Shown in pieces: positions 23,758 through 34,079 of a DNA stretch of 64,000 nt. Location of the stretch: contig OX485808.1 in assembly GCA_950295325.1 (NCBI GenBank), positions 40,878,527 through 40,942,526 on the forward strand, read 5' to 3'. The position numbers and the translations under genes are program-made. The notes below the pieces were generated by a model. The model was given only the letters and a program-made list of their open reading frames with translations, was not told where the DNA came from and made no database searches. Source of the stretch: Polytrichum commune. Taxonomy: Eukaryota; Streptophyta; Polytrichopsida; Polytrichales; Polytrichaceae. Position 1 is the stretch's first letter. Each line of letters starts with the position of its first letter.

Positions 23758-24076
23758 TTTGAATGGTTTAGGATTGGTATAACTAATTAAAATCAATCAA
23801 ATGACAAGATGGATGGTTTGGAATGTTTGTTGCTCACATAGTCGATTTTGCAATGCTATAGTATTCTGTCCACTATTTGGCATTTGTATAATTAAAAAAA
23901 ATATATATGGTGCCAAAAATTAGCCTCTCTAAATAATTACAAATAAATATAGGGTGCTAAAAAATACATTAAAGTAGCTTTATATTTACAAATAGGGAGG
24001 GAAAAAATATTGAGGGGTGCATAAATATCCCCCCATTAAATACCCCATTATCGCACCTGGTTACAAAACGTAAGGG
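23758..24076 (+). repeat. duplicated segment, copy B, right part
   Basis: Continuation of copy B after the 9.25-kb insertion. It matches 10904-11222, including GGATGGT(T/A)TGGAAT, GCCTCTCTAAA, TAGCTTTATATTTACAAATA and ATCCCCCCATTAAATACCCC. Both copies then run into different palindromic G/C-rich tails (GGGGGGCGTGATCCCCCC at 11219-11237; GTCCTCGAGGAC near 24080). Confidence 0.82.
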
Positions 24077-27020
24077 GATGTCCTCGAGGACCCATTTAAG
24101 TTAACTAGTAAACAAAAAATTGAGTATAATCAATGTCACGCACCTCTCCATGAGGAATGCCTGAAACACCATGAGCACAAGGGGGACCCCGGAGTGACAC
24201 CCGGGATTTGTGACGCCGTTGGTGAGAGGGCCCAAGTCATCCTAATGTGGGTGAAGGCCCCGGGCGTTGGGAACACCTCTCACCCACGAAGACTAGGAGG
24301 CACGAGGCAAAGTCCATCAATTATGAGTAGCTTATGGTGTGTGAATTCTAGAATGCTCAAGAACACCTTAATCGGAGGTGTGAGCTAAGAGATATGGCAA
24401 TTTGAGTGGGGCTTTGTCGCGGGACAACGCCCTGGTTCAGCAGTGACCTGGGAGTGGCTCAAGATTTAAACATGCATTGTAGTTAGTTTTTTCATCCAGG
24501 GTTCCAACACGAAAAACACCCTGGGAAGACTAATGAGTGTCAGATGTATCTTTAGTTTGTCACGATAAGGTCGATTGATAGTTCAAAGGGGTAATGGAAT
24601 GGGTTTAATAGTCAATTATCATAGATAATCTATTCTCATGTGACTTGACTTGTCACTTCCTCACCATTAATGGATTTATTCATTACACATATGGTGATAC
24701 TACTTAGCATATTTCTATACTTGTAAAAATTAGGACTTAGTAAATTTTTATTAAAGTCTAGTTACAAGTGACAATACCACGGACCAAAAACTAAGCGAGA
24801 AGCGTCCTAAGCAAATTGGACCATAACAGTAACTCAAAGTCTAGTACCAAGTAGCGAGTCACGTTTGGTATCCAAATCACCAGAAGGCATCCACTCCCAA
24901 GTAACCAATAACCAATTCCAGGCATTGAGTCTTGTATTATCGGAGAAGCGTCTAGTCACACTAGCAAATCTGGAAGAAGACCCTTTATACTTGCCTTCGG
25001 GCTCTCTCCCAATCGGTATGGGATAAGTCAGCGTTGCTCCCTCCACAGCTACTCCTTCATCTTGACGAATCCTTCTCCTCCCGACTTGACGAATCCTCTT
25101 CAAACTGGCTCTCAATTGAAGACTCTTTTGCGAGTTGCGATCACTCACAACGCATTGGAATTGATTGGCTATGTAATTGACCAAGATCTTCCCGCGATAT
25201 CTCACAACATTCTGGCACTGATTTCCACAGAAAGGTGCTCTTTCTTTTATCGGGAAATTTCCACCTAAACCCTAAACCCTTAGTCCTCAATGTGAACTCG
25301 CATGGCGCAAGCTAGAGACTAACAGAAATTCGTTTACTTTTGTATATTTTAGTAAAGCTGCTCCAGGGAATTCTTCTTGGAAAACTAACGATTCAACAGC
25401 AAAGACACTGTTTCAATTGTAGTCAACTACCGAAGCCTTCTGCCGACACACGAAGAAGTCTTGGTGTTACGTTAACTCGAACAAATTAGAGTTCCTTTTT
25501 ATTAAGAATATGCAACCCCGATAATGACTCGTTGGTCATCCCTCAGACTCAGTTATTGATCGAAAGTTTCACACTTTGCAATTTTGCACATTCATGACAT
25601 AGAACTCATCACTCACTTATCTCGGACATTCTTTCCATCAAACAATTCACAGATGGTTTCCATGATCGTTGGAAGTTATTCCTTGTCGAGTTTGATGTGA
25701 TTTAAGCCATCAAAGTCTCTTACGTAATTATAGCTTCACCCTTCAACAGGTGGTTCATGATAAAATCAAACTTCCACTCTCCGCACATATTCAAGTGCAT
25801 TCCTCATTTATTAATCCGAGAACCTACTTAGAAAGTGGAGAAGAGAGCGTTTAAGGAGATGGAACAACTGGATTGGAGTTAATCACTTTCCCAAGAGTGA
25901 ATGGGGAGGATCATGAGCTTCACACCCAATCCACCTTGATCATTAAGAATTCACTCTTCTGTATTGACAACCTTAAAATACTATCAAAGAATTTCCTGCT
26001 TTATTCTGTCTTCACGACAAGCATGAATTCTTCCTTTATTCAAGTAGGAGTATCGCACCCCACAAACAAGTTCTTCACCCGACTACAAGATTTACAATTC
26101 CCACATTCATGACCACACTTGATAAGAGATAGAAATTTGAAAGGTAGTTTACTATATTTCCAAGTATGATTTACAAGAAAACTATGTGTTTCACACCCAT
26201 TTACATTCGGTAATCAGGAGAGTTTGAATAAGCGAAACACTTTCACTCTCTTCACGAGAGGAGGATCAAAAGTTGGATTCTCTCACTTCTGTCTTCTTCC
26301 TTCCCCTACTTATCCTACCCTACCTAAGAGTTACATCTGTTAAGAACTGTGATACCAAAAATACATCTCTAATTGTCACATGTCTATTCCATGCCTTGTG
26401 AGATCTTTATACTTTGATCAGTCATGAAGTTTTGTATCTCATAGGCTGGTTTCCCTTTCTAATTGATTAATTGCCTATTCCTTTATTTATTTTTTAAGTC
26501 TTGAGTGAAATTCTTCCTTCATATGTTCGTCAAGACCAAAATTTACACTTTTCATCCAAACTCTGCATCACATGCATAACTTCCTGAATACTTGCCCGAA
26601 TGGGGCAATTGAGGAGTCATTAGACATCATACAAGGAAGTTATGGTGTTTTGAAGCTGCCAGGGGCTTCTAGCCTGAGCGACTAAGGGAAAATGTCTACT
26701 TGGCCCCAACTCTTGGTAGAGAGATAAAAAGTTTCTTGACGGTGGGGTAGGGGCCCTGCCAAAAGTCCAAGAGGCTTATATGGGTGAGGTGGTGTGGCCG
26801 AACCCACCTGAGGCCGAACGGCACGGTCTCCATGGGCATTGGCCCAATGTATGGGCATAGTTGCCCAGTATGGTTCGGGTTGTTGTAGTGTTGCTCCGGC
26901 AACGCGATGATCAACATAAGATTGGACTTTCATGGATGGAAGTCCACATCTAATAATTGGTTAGTGGTTAAGGGGTGAGTCCCGAAAACAAAGTAAGAGG
27001 TTGGTTACCCTCATATGAAC
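24077..27020. other. intergenic, no gene recognised; short telomere-like motif
   Basis: 24180-24560 is relatively GC-rich (GGGGGACCCCGGAGTGACAC and similar) and could be an old LTR or leader, unproven. An ORF pair at 24834-25268 on both strands has no recognisable domain. 25264-25282 carries CCTAAACCCTAAACCCTTA, two and a half plant telomere-like units, too short for a telomere relic and possibly a telo-box. 26660-27000 is GC-richer sequence into which the Tigger element inserted; it resumes at 28676. Confidence 0.4.
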
Positions 27021-27022
27021 TA

Positions 27023-28673
27023 CAGTCTAACCTTGATAATGTCACCCTTGTTAATAGAACACCTTGATATTGTCACCCAAAAGTTTGAAACCGATTTTCA
27101 TAGTGTAAAACTCCCTCGTTATTATCCCTATCACCCTTGGTAATGTCACTATTTTTTCCAAAATCCGTAGTGTAAATGTGATAATACCAAGTATGGATGG
27201 ATTGTATGTGATGCTTGGATGGACAGATTGAAGAAATATGATCTAGAGGACATTTTCAAATTTGATGAGACAGGTTTGTATTATAGAGCCTCTCCTTGCA
27301 AGACTTTGAATATTGGGAAGGCGAAAGGAAATAAGAAAAAGAAGGACCGTGTGACATTGGGGCTTTGCACTAACATCTCAGGGAAGGAGCGATTGAAGCT
27401 TGTTTTCATTCACAAATCAACGCGTCCCATATGCTTTCCTCGGAATTTTGATCCAAATAGTACAGTACACTATTATTCTAACAATTCAGCCTGGATGAAT
27501 GGTGGTGTTTTTACACACTGGGTGAAGAGTGAGAACCGAAGAATGGCATTGAAAGATAGAAAGATTTGCATTATTATGGATAATGCAGAATGCCATGATA
27601 TTCATGGTGAGGTCAAGAAAGTTATAGATGGATTTAATGCTTTTGTACTCTCCCATATCACTATCTTGTTCCTTCCACCAAATGTGACTTCAGTTGTTCA
27701 GCCTTTGGATCAAGGAGTGATTGCAACATTCAAAATGTGCTATAAGCGCAAGCTTGTTAACTAGACTTTGCAACAAATTGATAACAACTCAAATGAAGAT
27801 TTGGGGAAACTGAATGTTGATCTATTTCAAGCTATGCTATGGTGTGTGGCGGCATGGCATGAATTAGATGATCAAACCATTAGAAATTGTTGGAGAAAGT
27901 CCGCCATATTGCCTACAGAGTGGAATGCAGATATCAACAATTTTGATGAACGTATGAAGTCCAAAATGGAGGAAGCAACTTTGGAATTGGGCAATCTCAT
28001 CGCTGCATTGAATTTGGGTTTGGATGTCGAAGGCAAGCCTGTAGAAAAGCTTTGTCCTTTGGAGTACATAAACATGGAAGGTGAAGATGATTTTGAGGTG
28101 GAATATTCTACTGAGGAGCTTGTGCAATTAGTGCAAAATGGCGAACATGTTCTTGATTCCATGGAAGTAGACCCATTGATTGTTGATAGCAGTGATGATG
28201 AGTCTAAAGTAGTGAAGCTAAGCGATGCACAAAAATATGCTAAAGATGTTTTGAATTTTATGGCTAGCCAAGGTTCTCAGATTTTCAACACTCTGGAGTT
28301 GTTAGGAATGGAAAAAATCCATGACAAACTCATTAAAACTGGTGTTGCACATTTAACATCAACAAAACAATGTGACATTAGAAGCTTCTTTGTCTCTAGT
28401 GAGAGGTCTTTACCTGATCTCGATGACACATCATGATGTGCTCTTGTTGTTATTCACAATTTTGAATTAGATTTTACATTCAAAAACATTGAAGTTTCGT
28501 ATTTGTTATTTTCTTTTTTACATTGTAATTTTATTTTGATTTTCTACCTATTTTTTTGATAATATCACATTATGCATAAATCTTCAAAATGTGACATTAT
28601 CAAATATGTCACACCTTGTTTATATCACTATTTTTGGTGAAACGGATGGTGTGACATTATCAAGGTTAGACTG
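27023..28673 (+). mobile_element. 1651-bp pogo/Tigger-type DNA transposon
   Basis: Perfect terminal inverted repeats of at least 23 bp, beginning CAGTCTAACCTTGATAATGT, with TA on each side (27021-27022 and 28674-28675). Near the ends the GATAATGTCAC/GATATTGTCAC motif repeats, which may be extra transposase-binding sites. The interior encodes a pogo-family DDE transposase. Length, ends and TA target all fit the Tc1/mariner-pogo group. The coding sequence is damaged. Confidence 0.93.
27219..28436 (+). pseudogene. pogo/Tigger DDE transposase, N-terminally deleted, one in-frame stop
   Basis: A DDE_1-type transposase frame. The three catalytic acidic positions are visible: FKFDETG (first Asp), CIIMDNAECH (second Asp) and VVQPLDQGVIATFK (third Asp). 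A C-terminal region follows with a WRKSAILP motif and an acidic tail. The CENP-B-like helix-turn-helix DNA-binding domain expected upstream is missing; only ~196 bp separate the frame from the left end, so an internal deletion removed it. A TAG at 27762-27764 breaks the frame after the catalytic domain, and the same frame continues at once (TLQQIDNNSNED...). This copy could not make a full transposase. Confidence 0.88.
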
Positions 28674-28675
28674 TA

Positions 28676-29231
28676 TAAGGTCCGTGGTACGGGGAGCTAA
28701 TCATTAGCATGGCGGAATGCGAAGGGTTAGTGCTTGTGACCCTTTCTAGAAATGAAAATGATTAAGATGGTTAAGGGGAGCTAACAAGGGTTGCGACAAT
28801 CAATGTCATTTTCAAGGAAGCCAAATCCGTGCCTTCTGTTTTACTTAATAGTTCCTTTATGCTATCTTAGATGTGATGTTGACATGTGTGACACTTCTAG
28901 GTTTTTTCCACCACATTCAAAAATGTCAGCTACATGTGTGGAGCTTAACAACTTTACAAGTTTCTATGTATTAAGATTGGGGGGGGGGGGGTACATAAAA
29001 GGGTGTGTCTACTCTACATATACTAAGTTGTATCCTCAAAACCAACATCCACACTCTAGCCACTAGGACTTTCAACCTTCCTTTTTTGTCTACTCCTTGG
29101 GTTTACCAAGGGGTTAATATAATCCTTCGAGCATTTTTTCCTAGTTCAACATAAATATGCTTGATGCTAAAGATTTTATTGTTGCTATAATTGAATGTGT
29201 ATGTAGTGCAAATGGATTGACACACATTCTT
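28676..29231. other. spacer between the Tigger element and the cyclase gene
   Basis: No gene. Contains the G13 tract at 28979-28991. The 3' untranslated region of the minus-strand cyclase gene should lie in the right part of this stretch, but I see no clear plant polyadenylation signal. Confidence 0.4.
28979..28991. repeat. poly-G tract (13 G)
   Basis: Uninterrupted run of 13 G on the plus strand. One of six runs of 11 or more G/C in the window. Confidence 0.95.
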
Positions 29232-31355
29232 TCACGACCTACAACATGGAAAGGTATAAGAAATGTCTTGATAGTATTGGCGCGCTTGACCCAATGCCAT
29301 GAGTGGAAAATAATGCCGATACATGTGATATTCCATCATGAACATGCGATGCAAATCTTTGCCTTGATTTGACACGAGTGAATGTCGTGCCCCTCCGAGG
29401 TAGCCTGGGAACCCTGTACCTGTAAAATGTTCCTCCTCCCATGACCCATCCTTGCATTGCATTCTCATAAGATATATGACCCCTCTATTGATGGGTTCAA
29501 GCTCTGGTCCAATGTGGTTGCCGTAGTGAGGTTGGGCTGCCAATAGGCCAAGCAATGCCCACCCTGTTTGGGTTGGTGTGCTTGGCCCATGGCCATGTAG
29601 TGTGGGGTCCACATATGATGTGCACAACTCTCCCCACCCACCGTCCTCATTTTGGTGTAGCACCAACCAACGGACCGCTTTGCGCACATAGGACGAGTTC
29701 ATGTCCTCGCCCACAACGCGCAATGCAGGCAAGACCGTGCCCACACCGTAAATGTAGTTGACACCCCAACGCCCAAACCAGCTTCCATCCGGTTCTTGTT
29801 CGCTACAAATCCAACGGACGGCCTTAGCAATGCGAACGTCCTCCTTAAGGTGGAGACCCAATGTGCCGAGCGCTTGGAGGACATGTGCTGTGACATCCAC
29901 CGATGGTGGATCAATGACCTCGCCGTAGTCGCAAAATGGGAGCATGCATGCGATAAAACTTGTATTGTCTTTGTCGAATGCAGCCCATGCTCCATTGCTG
30001 CATGCCATGGCCATCATCCATTCTAGACCTCTATCCAACGCGGTGGAGATCTTGTGTCCGAAATAATCACATGACTCAATAGTGGTATTTTTGTCATGTA
30101 ATTCTCTTATTGTGGATGTTTCGGCACGCCTACTGCGGGCAAGCACCATCACAGCCAGTGCTGTATCATCCACATCCGGGGAGTAGTCATTTTCATGCTC
30201 AAAGCACCAACCTCCCGGATTAGTATTGGGCACCTTCATGGACCAATCGCCTTTGACAGTTGTCACTTGTTTTGACAAGATGTAGTCGAGAGATTTGGCA
30301 AACTGGGGATGGGTCACATTGATCCCACAATCCAAAAGAGCCATTTGAGTCAAGAGAGTATCCCAAGTGATGGATATGCTTGCTTGGATGAACGTGCCTT
30401 GGTCAGTTTCAATTGCCCATGGGTGGTTAAGAGCAGCATGGATCCCACTGCGAAGCACGGGGTGCTCTACAGGATACCCCTCACAATGGAGTGCCATTAA
30501 GGAAAAGGCCCAAGGAAGTTGGATCCCACTGAAAGATCCCTCAGCAGCTTGGCGCTTGACTATCCATGCTACACAACAATCAATGGCCGTCTCACGACCA
30601 AGTTTTGCGATGAAACGACTCTTGCCATACCAAAGAAGGAGTTTGTCCATACACTTGAGGAACTTATTCCACACGCTTCGATGAGTAGGAGGGCTAGAGA
30701 AACCATTGGTAATCTCGTTTATGCCTCTAGATTCCTTGAGCTCATGACAACAACACTCGGGGTTCAATGGATGAACTGCTCGGCGTGTAGAAAGGATGCT
30801 TAGGGGAACAATGCTAGGCCTTGCCCAATTACTAAGGTTGTAGAGATGAAATGGGAAATATTGGGGAAGGAAAATCAACTCCGGAGGAATGCAAGGAACA
30901 TCATCCCATGACAATTCCCCCACTAGGGCTAACCAAACTTTTGTGAACACACGAATAACACGCAATCCGCCGTGCTCGAATATCCATTTCCGAGCAGCCA
31001 CCATGGCATGTTCATCAGCACGTACTCCCATGGCTTTCAAGGCCACATAACACTCGGTGGTGATATTAATGTCACCCATAGGAGCATCATGGAACAAAAC
31101 CCATGACCCATCCGCTTTTTGCGAGGATCGAATACTCCTCATCAAACCATCCTTCTTGGGGTTGTCTTGGAGGACCCCTAGGAAATGCATGGTTAAGACC
31201 CATTCAGCTTCCATGCAACTATTGGTTTCCAACCGCCCCATCCAAGAGCCGTCTACATGTTGGTTTTGAAAGCTCCACTTCACCGCATTATCAATCACCT
31301 CATCTAGTTGTGGTGCCGATGAGGGCAACATTGCTAATGGATTTCTGAACAACAT
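29232..31355 (-). CDS. squalene-hopene cyclase-like triterpene cyclase (bacterial type), intronless
   Basis: A 707-residue protein in one uninterrupted exon. Squalene-hopene cyclases fold linear squalene, without an epoxide, into hopene/hopanol-type pentacyclic triterpenes, usually at a membrane. The catalytic acid motif DVDDTA is at residues 394-399, preceded by GGWCFEHEND. At least six QW-type repeats are seen: residues ~30-38 (QNQHVDGSW), 79-85 (QKADGSW), 269-274, 520-526 (QEPDGSW), 568-574 (QNEDGGW) and 633-639 (QCKDGSW). The C-terminal GTGFPG...YRHYFPLMALG block is complete. Length is slightly above bacterial enzymes owing to loops at ~407-432 and ~652-672. Fern hydroxyhopane/hopene synthases are of this type; absence of introns fits an origin by gene transfer. 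The exact product cannot be told from sequence. Met9 is an alternative start. Confidence 0.95.
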   Translation of the reverse strand: MLFRNPLAMLPSSAPQLDEVIDNAVKWSFQNQHVDGSWMGRLETNSCMEAEWVLTMHFLGVLQDNPKKDGLMRSIRSSQKADGSWVLFHDAPMGDINITTECYVALKAMGVRADEHAMVAARKWIFEHGGLRVIRVFTKVWLALVGELSWDDVPCIPPELIFLPQYFPFHLYNLSNWARPSIVPLSILSTRRAVHPLNPECCCHELKESRGINEITNGFSSPPTHRSVWNKFLKCMDKLLLWYGKSRFIAKLGRETAIDCCVAWIVKRQAAEGSFSGIQLPWAFSLMALHCEGYPVEHPVLRSGIHAALNHPWAIETDQGTFIQASISITWDTLLTQMALLDCGINVTHPQFAKSLDYILSKQVTTVKGDWSMKVPNTNPGGWCFEHENDYSPDVDDTALAVMVLARSRRAETSTIRELHDKNTTIESCDYFGHKISTALDRGLEWMMAMACSNGAWAAFDKDNTSFIACMLPFCDYGEVIDPPSVDVTAHVLQALGTLGLHLKEDVRIAKAVRWICSEQEPDGSWFGRWGVNYIYGVGTVLPALRVVGEDMNSSYVRKAVRWLVLHQNEDGGWGELCTSYVDPTLHGHGPSTPTQTGWALLGLLAAQPHYGNHIGPELEPINRGVIYLMRMQCKDGSWEEEHFTGTGFPGYLGGARHSLVSNQGKDLHRMFMMEYHMYRHYFPLMALGQARQYYQDISYTFPCCRS

Positions 31356-31471
31356 TGCGCATATGATGAATTTTTCATTAGATTAATTTGTTAAACCCCG
31401 ACGCTAAACTCAAAGAGAAAAAGATGACTTTGACGGATGTCACCAGCATGAATGTTCAAGTTGCAGTGATT

Positions 31472-31479
31472 CTATATAG
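31472..31479 (-). promoter_or_regulatory. candidate TATA box of the cyclase gene
   Basis: TCTATATAGA at 31471-31480 reads TATATAG on the minus strand, 117 bp upstream of the ATG. A start about 30 bp downstream would give an ~85-nt leader. Two ATGs in other frames would then lie upstream of or overlap the main start. Position only; no expression evidence. Confidence 0.4.
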
Positions 31480-31480
31480 A

Positions 31481-31974
31481 ATTCCAAGACAAACACTCAA
31501 AATAGATAGTATAACATTGGGATGGGATCCCTCCCATTTGGAACAAGTATTTTTAAACCATTTCTAAGGTTTAGATAATGAATTGATGATTTTGTATTTT
31601 GCAACTTGGAGCAATGTGCTTGGGAAGAGCACGGGCATTGAGAGGATTCCATTGATATCATTTGTGTTTGAATTAGAAAAGGCCTTCTTTTTATTGTTCA
31701 TTTATAACCTAATTAAAAGCAAATTTCCTAAGAATCACAAGAGTCATGACTCATTATTTAGATCTCAAAGATATTTATTTTCACTTCTTTAAATATTTAT
31801 GGATTTCTTGTGATAGGAAAAAAATTCCATCAATATGTTATTTCTTTAGGGTACATTTAGCCACTTCAAAGGAGGTTCTAAAGACAGAAACCCCCACAAG
31901 TGTTGTACATAGTTGCATGCCACCCATAAAAATGACATATATCAAGGTTTTGTGGATTTCCAATCTTTAGTTAA
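31481..31974. other. upstream region of the cyclase gene
   Basis: AT-rich, non-coding by inspection. Nothing recognisable beyond the TATA candidate before the first MITE at 31975. Confidence 0.4.
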
Positions 31975-32192
31975 CACTAAATATTGTATTTGGTGTCACT
32001 TACTATTTGGAATTACGCAATGCTATAACCATGTATTGTATATCTCATGCTTTTGCCAACAAAGGTCAAATTGGTTGTTTGGACATTATAGAACAGTAAC
32101 ATCTTTACTTGGTAAATATTTACATTAATAATTATAAAATATAGCATTTTATAACTCTGAGTAATAAGTGACACTAAATATCATAAATAGTG
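31975..32192. mobile_element. 218-bp CACTA-type MITE
   Basis: Starts CACTAAATATTGTATTTGGT and ends as the complement of CACTATTTATGATATTTAGT; both then read GTCACTTA inward, giving imperfect ~30-bp inverted ends. Flanks are TAA and TAG, a possible 3-bp duplication with one change. It shares its termini with the larger element at 32411-32974. Non-coding. Confidence 0.7.
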
Positions 32193-32410
32193 TAGAGCTT
32201 TCTGATGGATATATTCTTTCCAACTAATTTGGCTTCTGTATGTGCTTCTTACTTAGATTTTCACATGCGAGGCATGGAAGATACTATCCACATTTCAACC
32301 ACTTGGAAACTTGGACAGGAGGAAGGACAACATTATATTCTTCATTTTAGACTCTACCAACTTAAGGTGTAATAATCATTCAATATGGGGATTTCATGTG
32401 GTCTTACTAC

Positions 32411-32974
32411 CACTATATCATTTATGGTATTTAGTGTCATGAACACTATTTGCAAAGGGCTTAAACTAGATGTCTAGATGTCTCAAAGTGTCAAACTCTC
32501 TAACTTCCAATATGATTCTAATCGTCAACATAAGTCTCTTCATTATGGTATTTAGAGTAGCACATTGGGATACGTTAGATGATAGTCTTGCACTTTAGTA
32601 TGCAAGGAAAGATATTGTTAGGCTTACTAATGGCAAGTGTCATGCATTTACATTTTAGTATATGCGAAGGAAAGATATTTGAGCTTACTAATGACAAGTG
32701 TCATGTGTTTACATTTTAGTATGCAAGAGGAAAACATTCTTGAGCATTCTAATGGCAAGTGTCATTTGTGTACACTTTAGTCAACTTGTAAACCATTGTG
32801 AAACACAAACATTTACCTCATAACACTATTGAACACACTCATGCAAATGTATTAGTAAGCACACTTGAACACCAAGTGTCATGAGATGACACTTATGGTG
32901 AAGTTGTTAATCATCAATATCACCTAGCATATGCTTCAAAATAGGGTATGTGACACTAAATACCATTAACAGTG
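32411..32974. mobile_element. 564-bp CACTA-type MITE related to the previous one
   Basis: Left end CACTATATCATTTATGGTAT and right-end complement CACTGTTAATGGTATTTAGT share the ATGGTATTTAGTGTCA core. Perfect 3-bp target duplication TAC at 32408-32410 and 32975-32977. The interior carries a 61-bp tandem repeat (32590-32790). No protein. CACTRT termini with a 3-bp duplication are typical of the CACTA superfamily. Confidence 0.78.
32590..32790 (+). repeat. 61-bp tandem repeat, about three copies
   Basis: Units anchored on CTTACTAATGGCAAGTGTCA at 32623, 32684 and 32745 (the last starts CATTCTAATGG), each followed by TTTACATTTTAGTATG. Lies wholly inside the 564-bp MITE. Confidence 0.85.
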
Positions 32975-32977
32975 TAC

Positions 32978-34079
32978 TTCACTTCCTCTACTTAATCGGT
33001 TTTACAATGACAGAAAATGGTAGACTTGAACTCCAAGTTCATAGATTTGATAATACAGGCTTGTATGAGGCTCCCAATACCTGAAGAATCTGATTGCTAT
33101 GAACGGTGAGCTTAAAAATGGGGAAGAACGTTGATTTTGTAGGTCCACTGTATATAGTACATACTGAACGTTAGGGTAATTACTTGTAAAACCCATACCT
33201 GAATCTTTAGTAAATATAAGCTCGTTAGAATTTGCTCAGAGTCTGCTCTCGAGATCTTGAATGTCACCGCCTCTCAAATTCGCCTCCAATATCGGTGCAG
33301 CAGGTTGAAGTGACGGCACCGACAGGGAACTTCTAGTCTGTGTGTCATGTGCAGAAAGAGAAACATTTCTAAGCTTCACACAATCATAGGCAAAGAAATT
33401 TGCGATATACGACGACATGCTGCTTTGCACCCAACAGATGCAGACCATGGCTCTTTTAGAAGCGAAGAACAACGTGTGAAAATGCAGACATAATGAAGGT
33501 ATGTGAGCCTAAAACAGACACTTCTCCTCAATGGCCACAACGATCCTAGATCTCAAAAATGAAGAGACATGCTAGTATGTATGTTTGAAAGATTATGACC
33601 CTTTTACCACTTGGTGTCTGTTTCAAGCTCACAACTTAATCTTGATGTCAGAAGTTCGTTGCTGTGCATGTACGGGGGATCGCTCCGTCTTACCATTAGT
33701 TCTATTCCATGAGATCAATCCATGATCAACTACAAAGCTATATTCATAGATTTGAAAAGCTTCTAGTGGAAGAAAACCAGTGGCCACTACAGGGATCCAC
33801 TGGATTTCACGTCATATTCGTTTGTCAATTCTGCGACATTTTTGAAGCTCTTTTGAGAGAGTGATATGTTTGCGACATTACAATGCACTAACTCAGTCAA
33901 AATGCATGAATGTGGTAACTAAAAGACCAAGCAATCCCCGTAGTGTTAATGTACAGAAGATGTGACAGATGAGAACTGAAGCAAGCTCTCAGAAATTCGC
34001 GAAATGTCGACGTTAGCTTTACTGCGATAGCATAAATGGAAATACATACGCGTGATGGGTGACTAGAGAATTTCCACGT
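32978..34079. other. intergenic, no supported gene
   Basis: A 78-codon minus-strand ORF at 33236-33472 has ordinary amino-acid composition but no recognisable domain or repeat support. Nothing else is seen. Confidence 0.4.

Noticed and set aside
24834-25268. Overlapping ORFs on both strands (123 and 68 codons), considered as an organelle-derived insert
   Set aside because: No organellar gene could be recognised with confidence.
25264-25282. Telomere-like CCTAAACCCTAAACCCTTA
   Set aside because: Only two and a half units; too short to claim an interstitial telomere.
33236-33472. 78-codon minus-strand ORF
   Set aside because: No domain, no splice or repeat support; not called as a gene.
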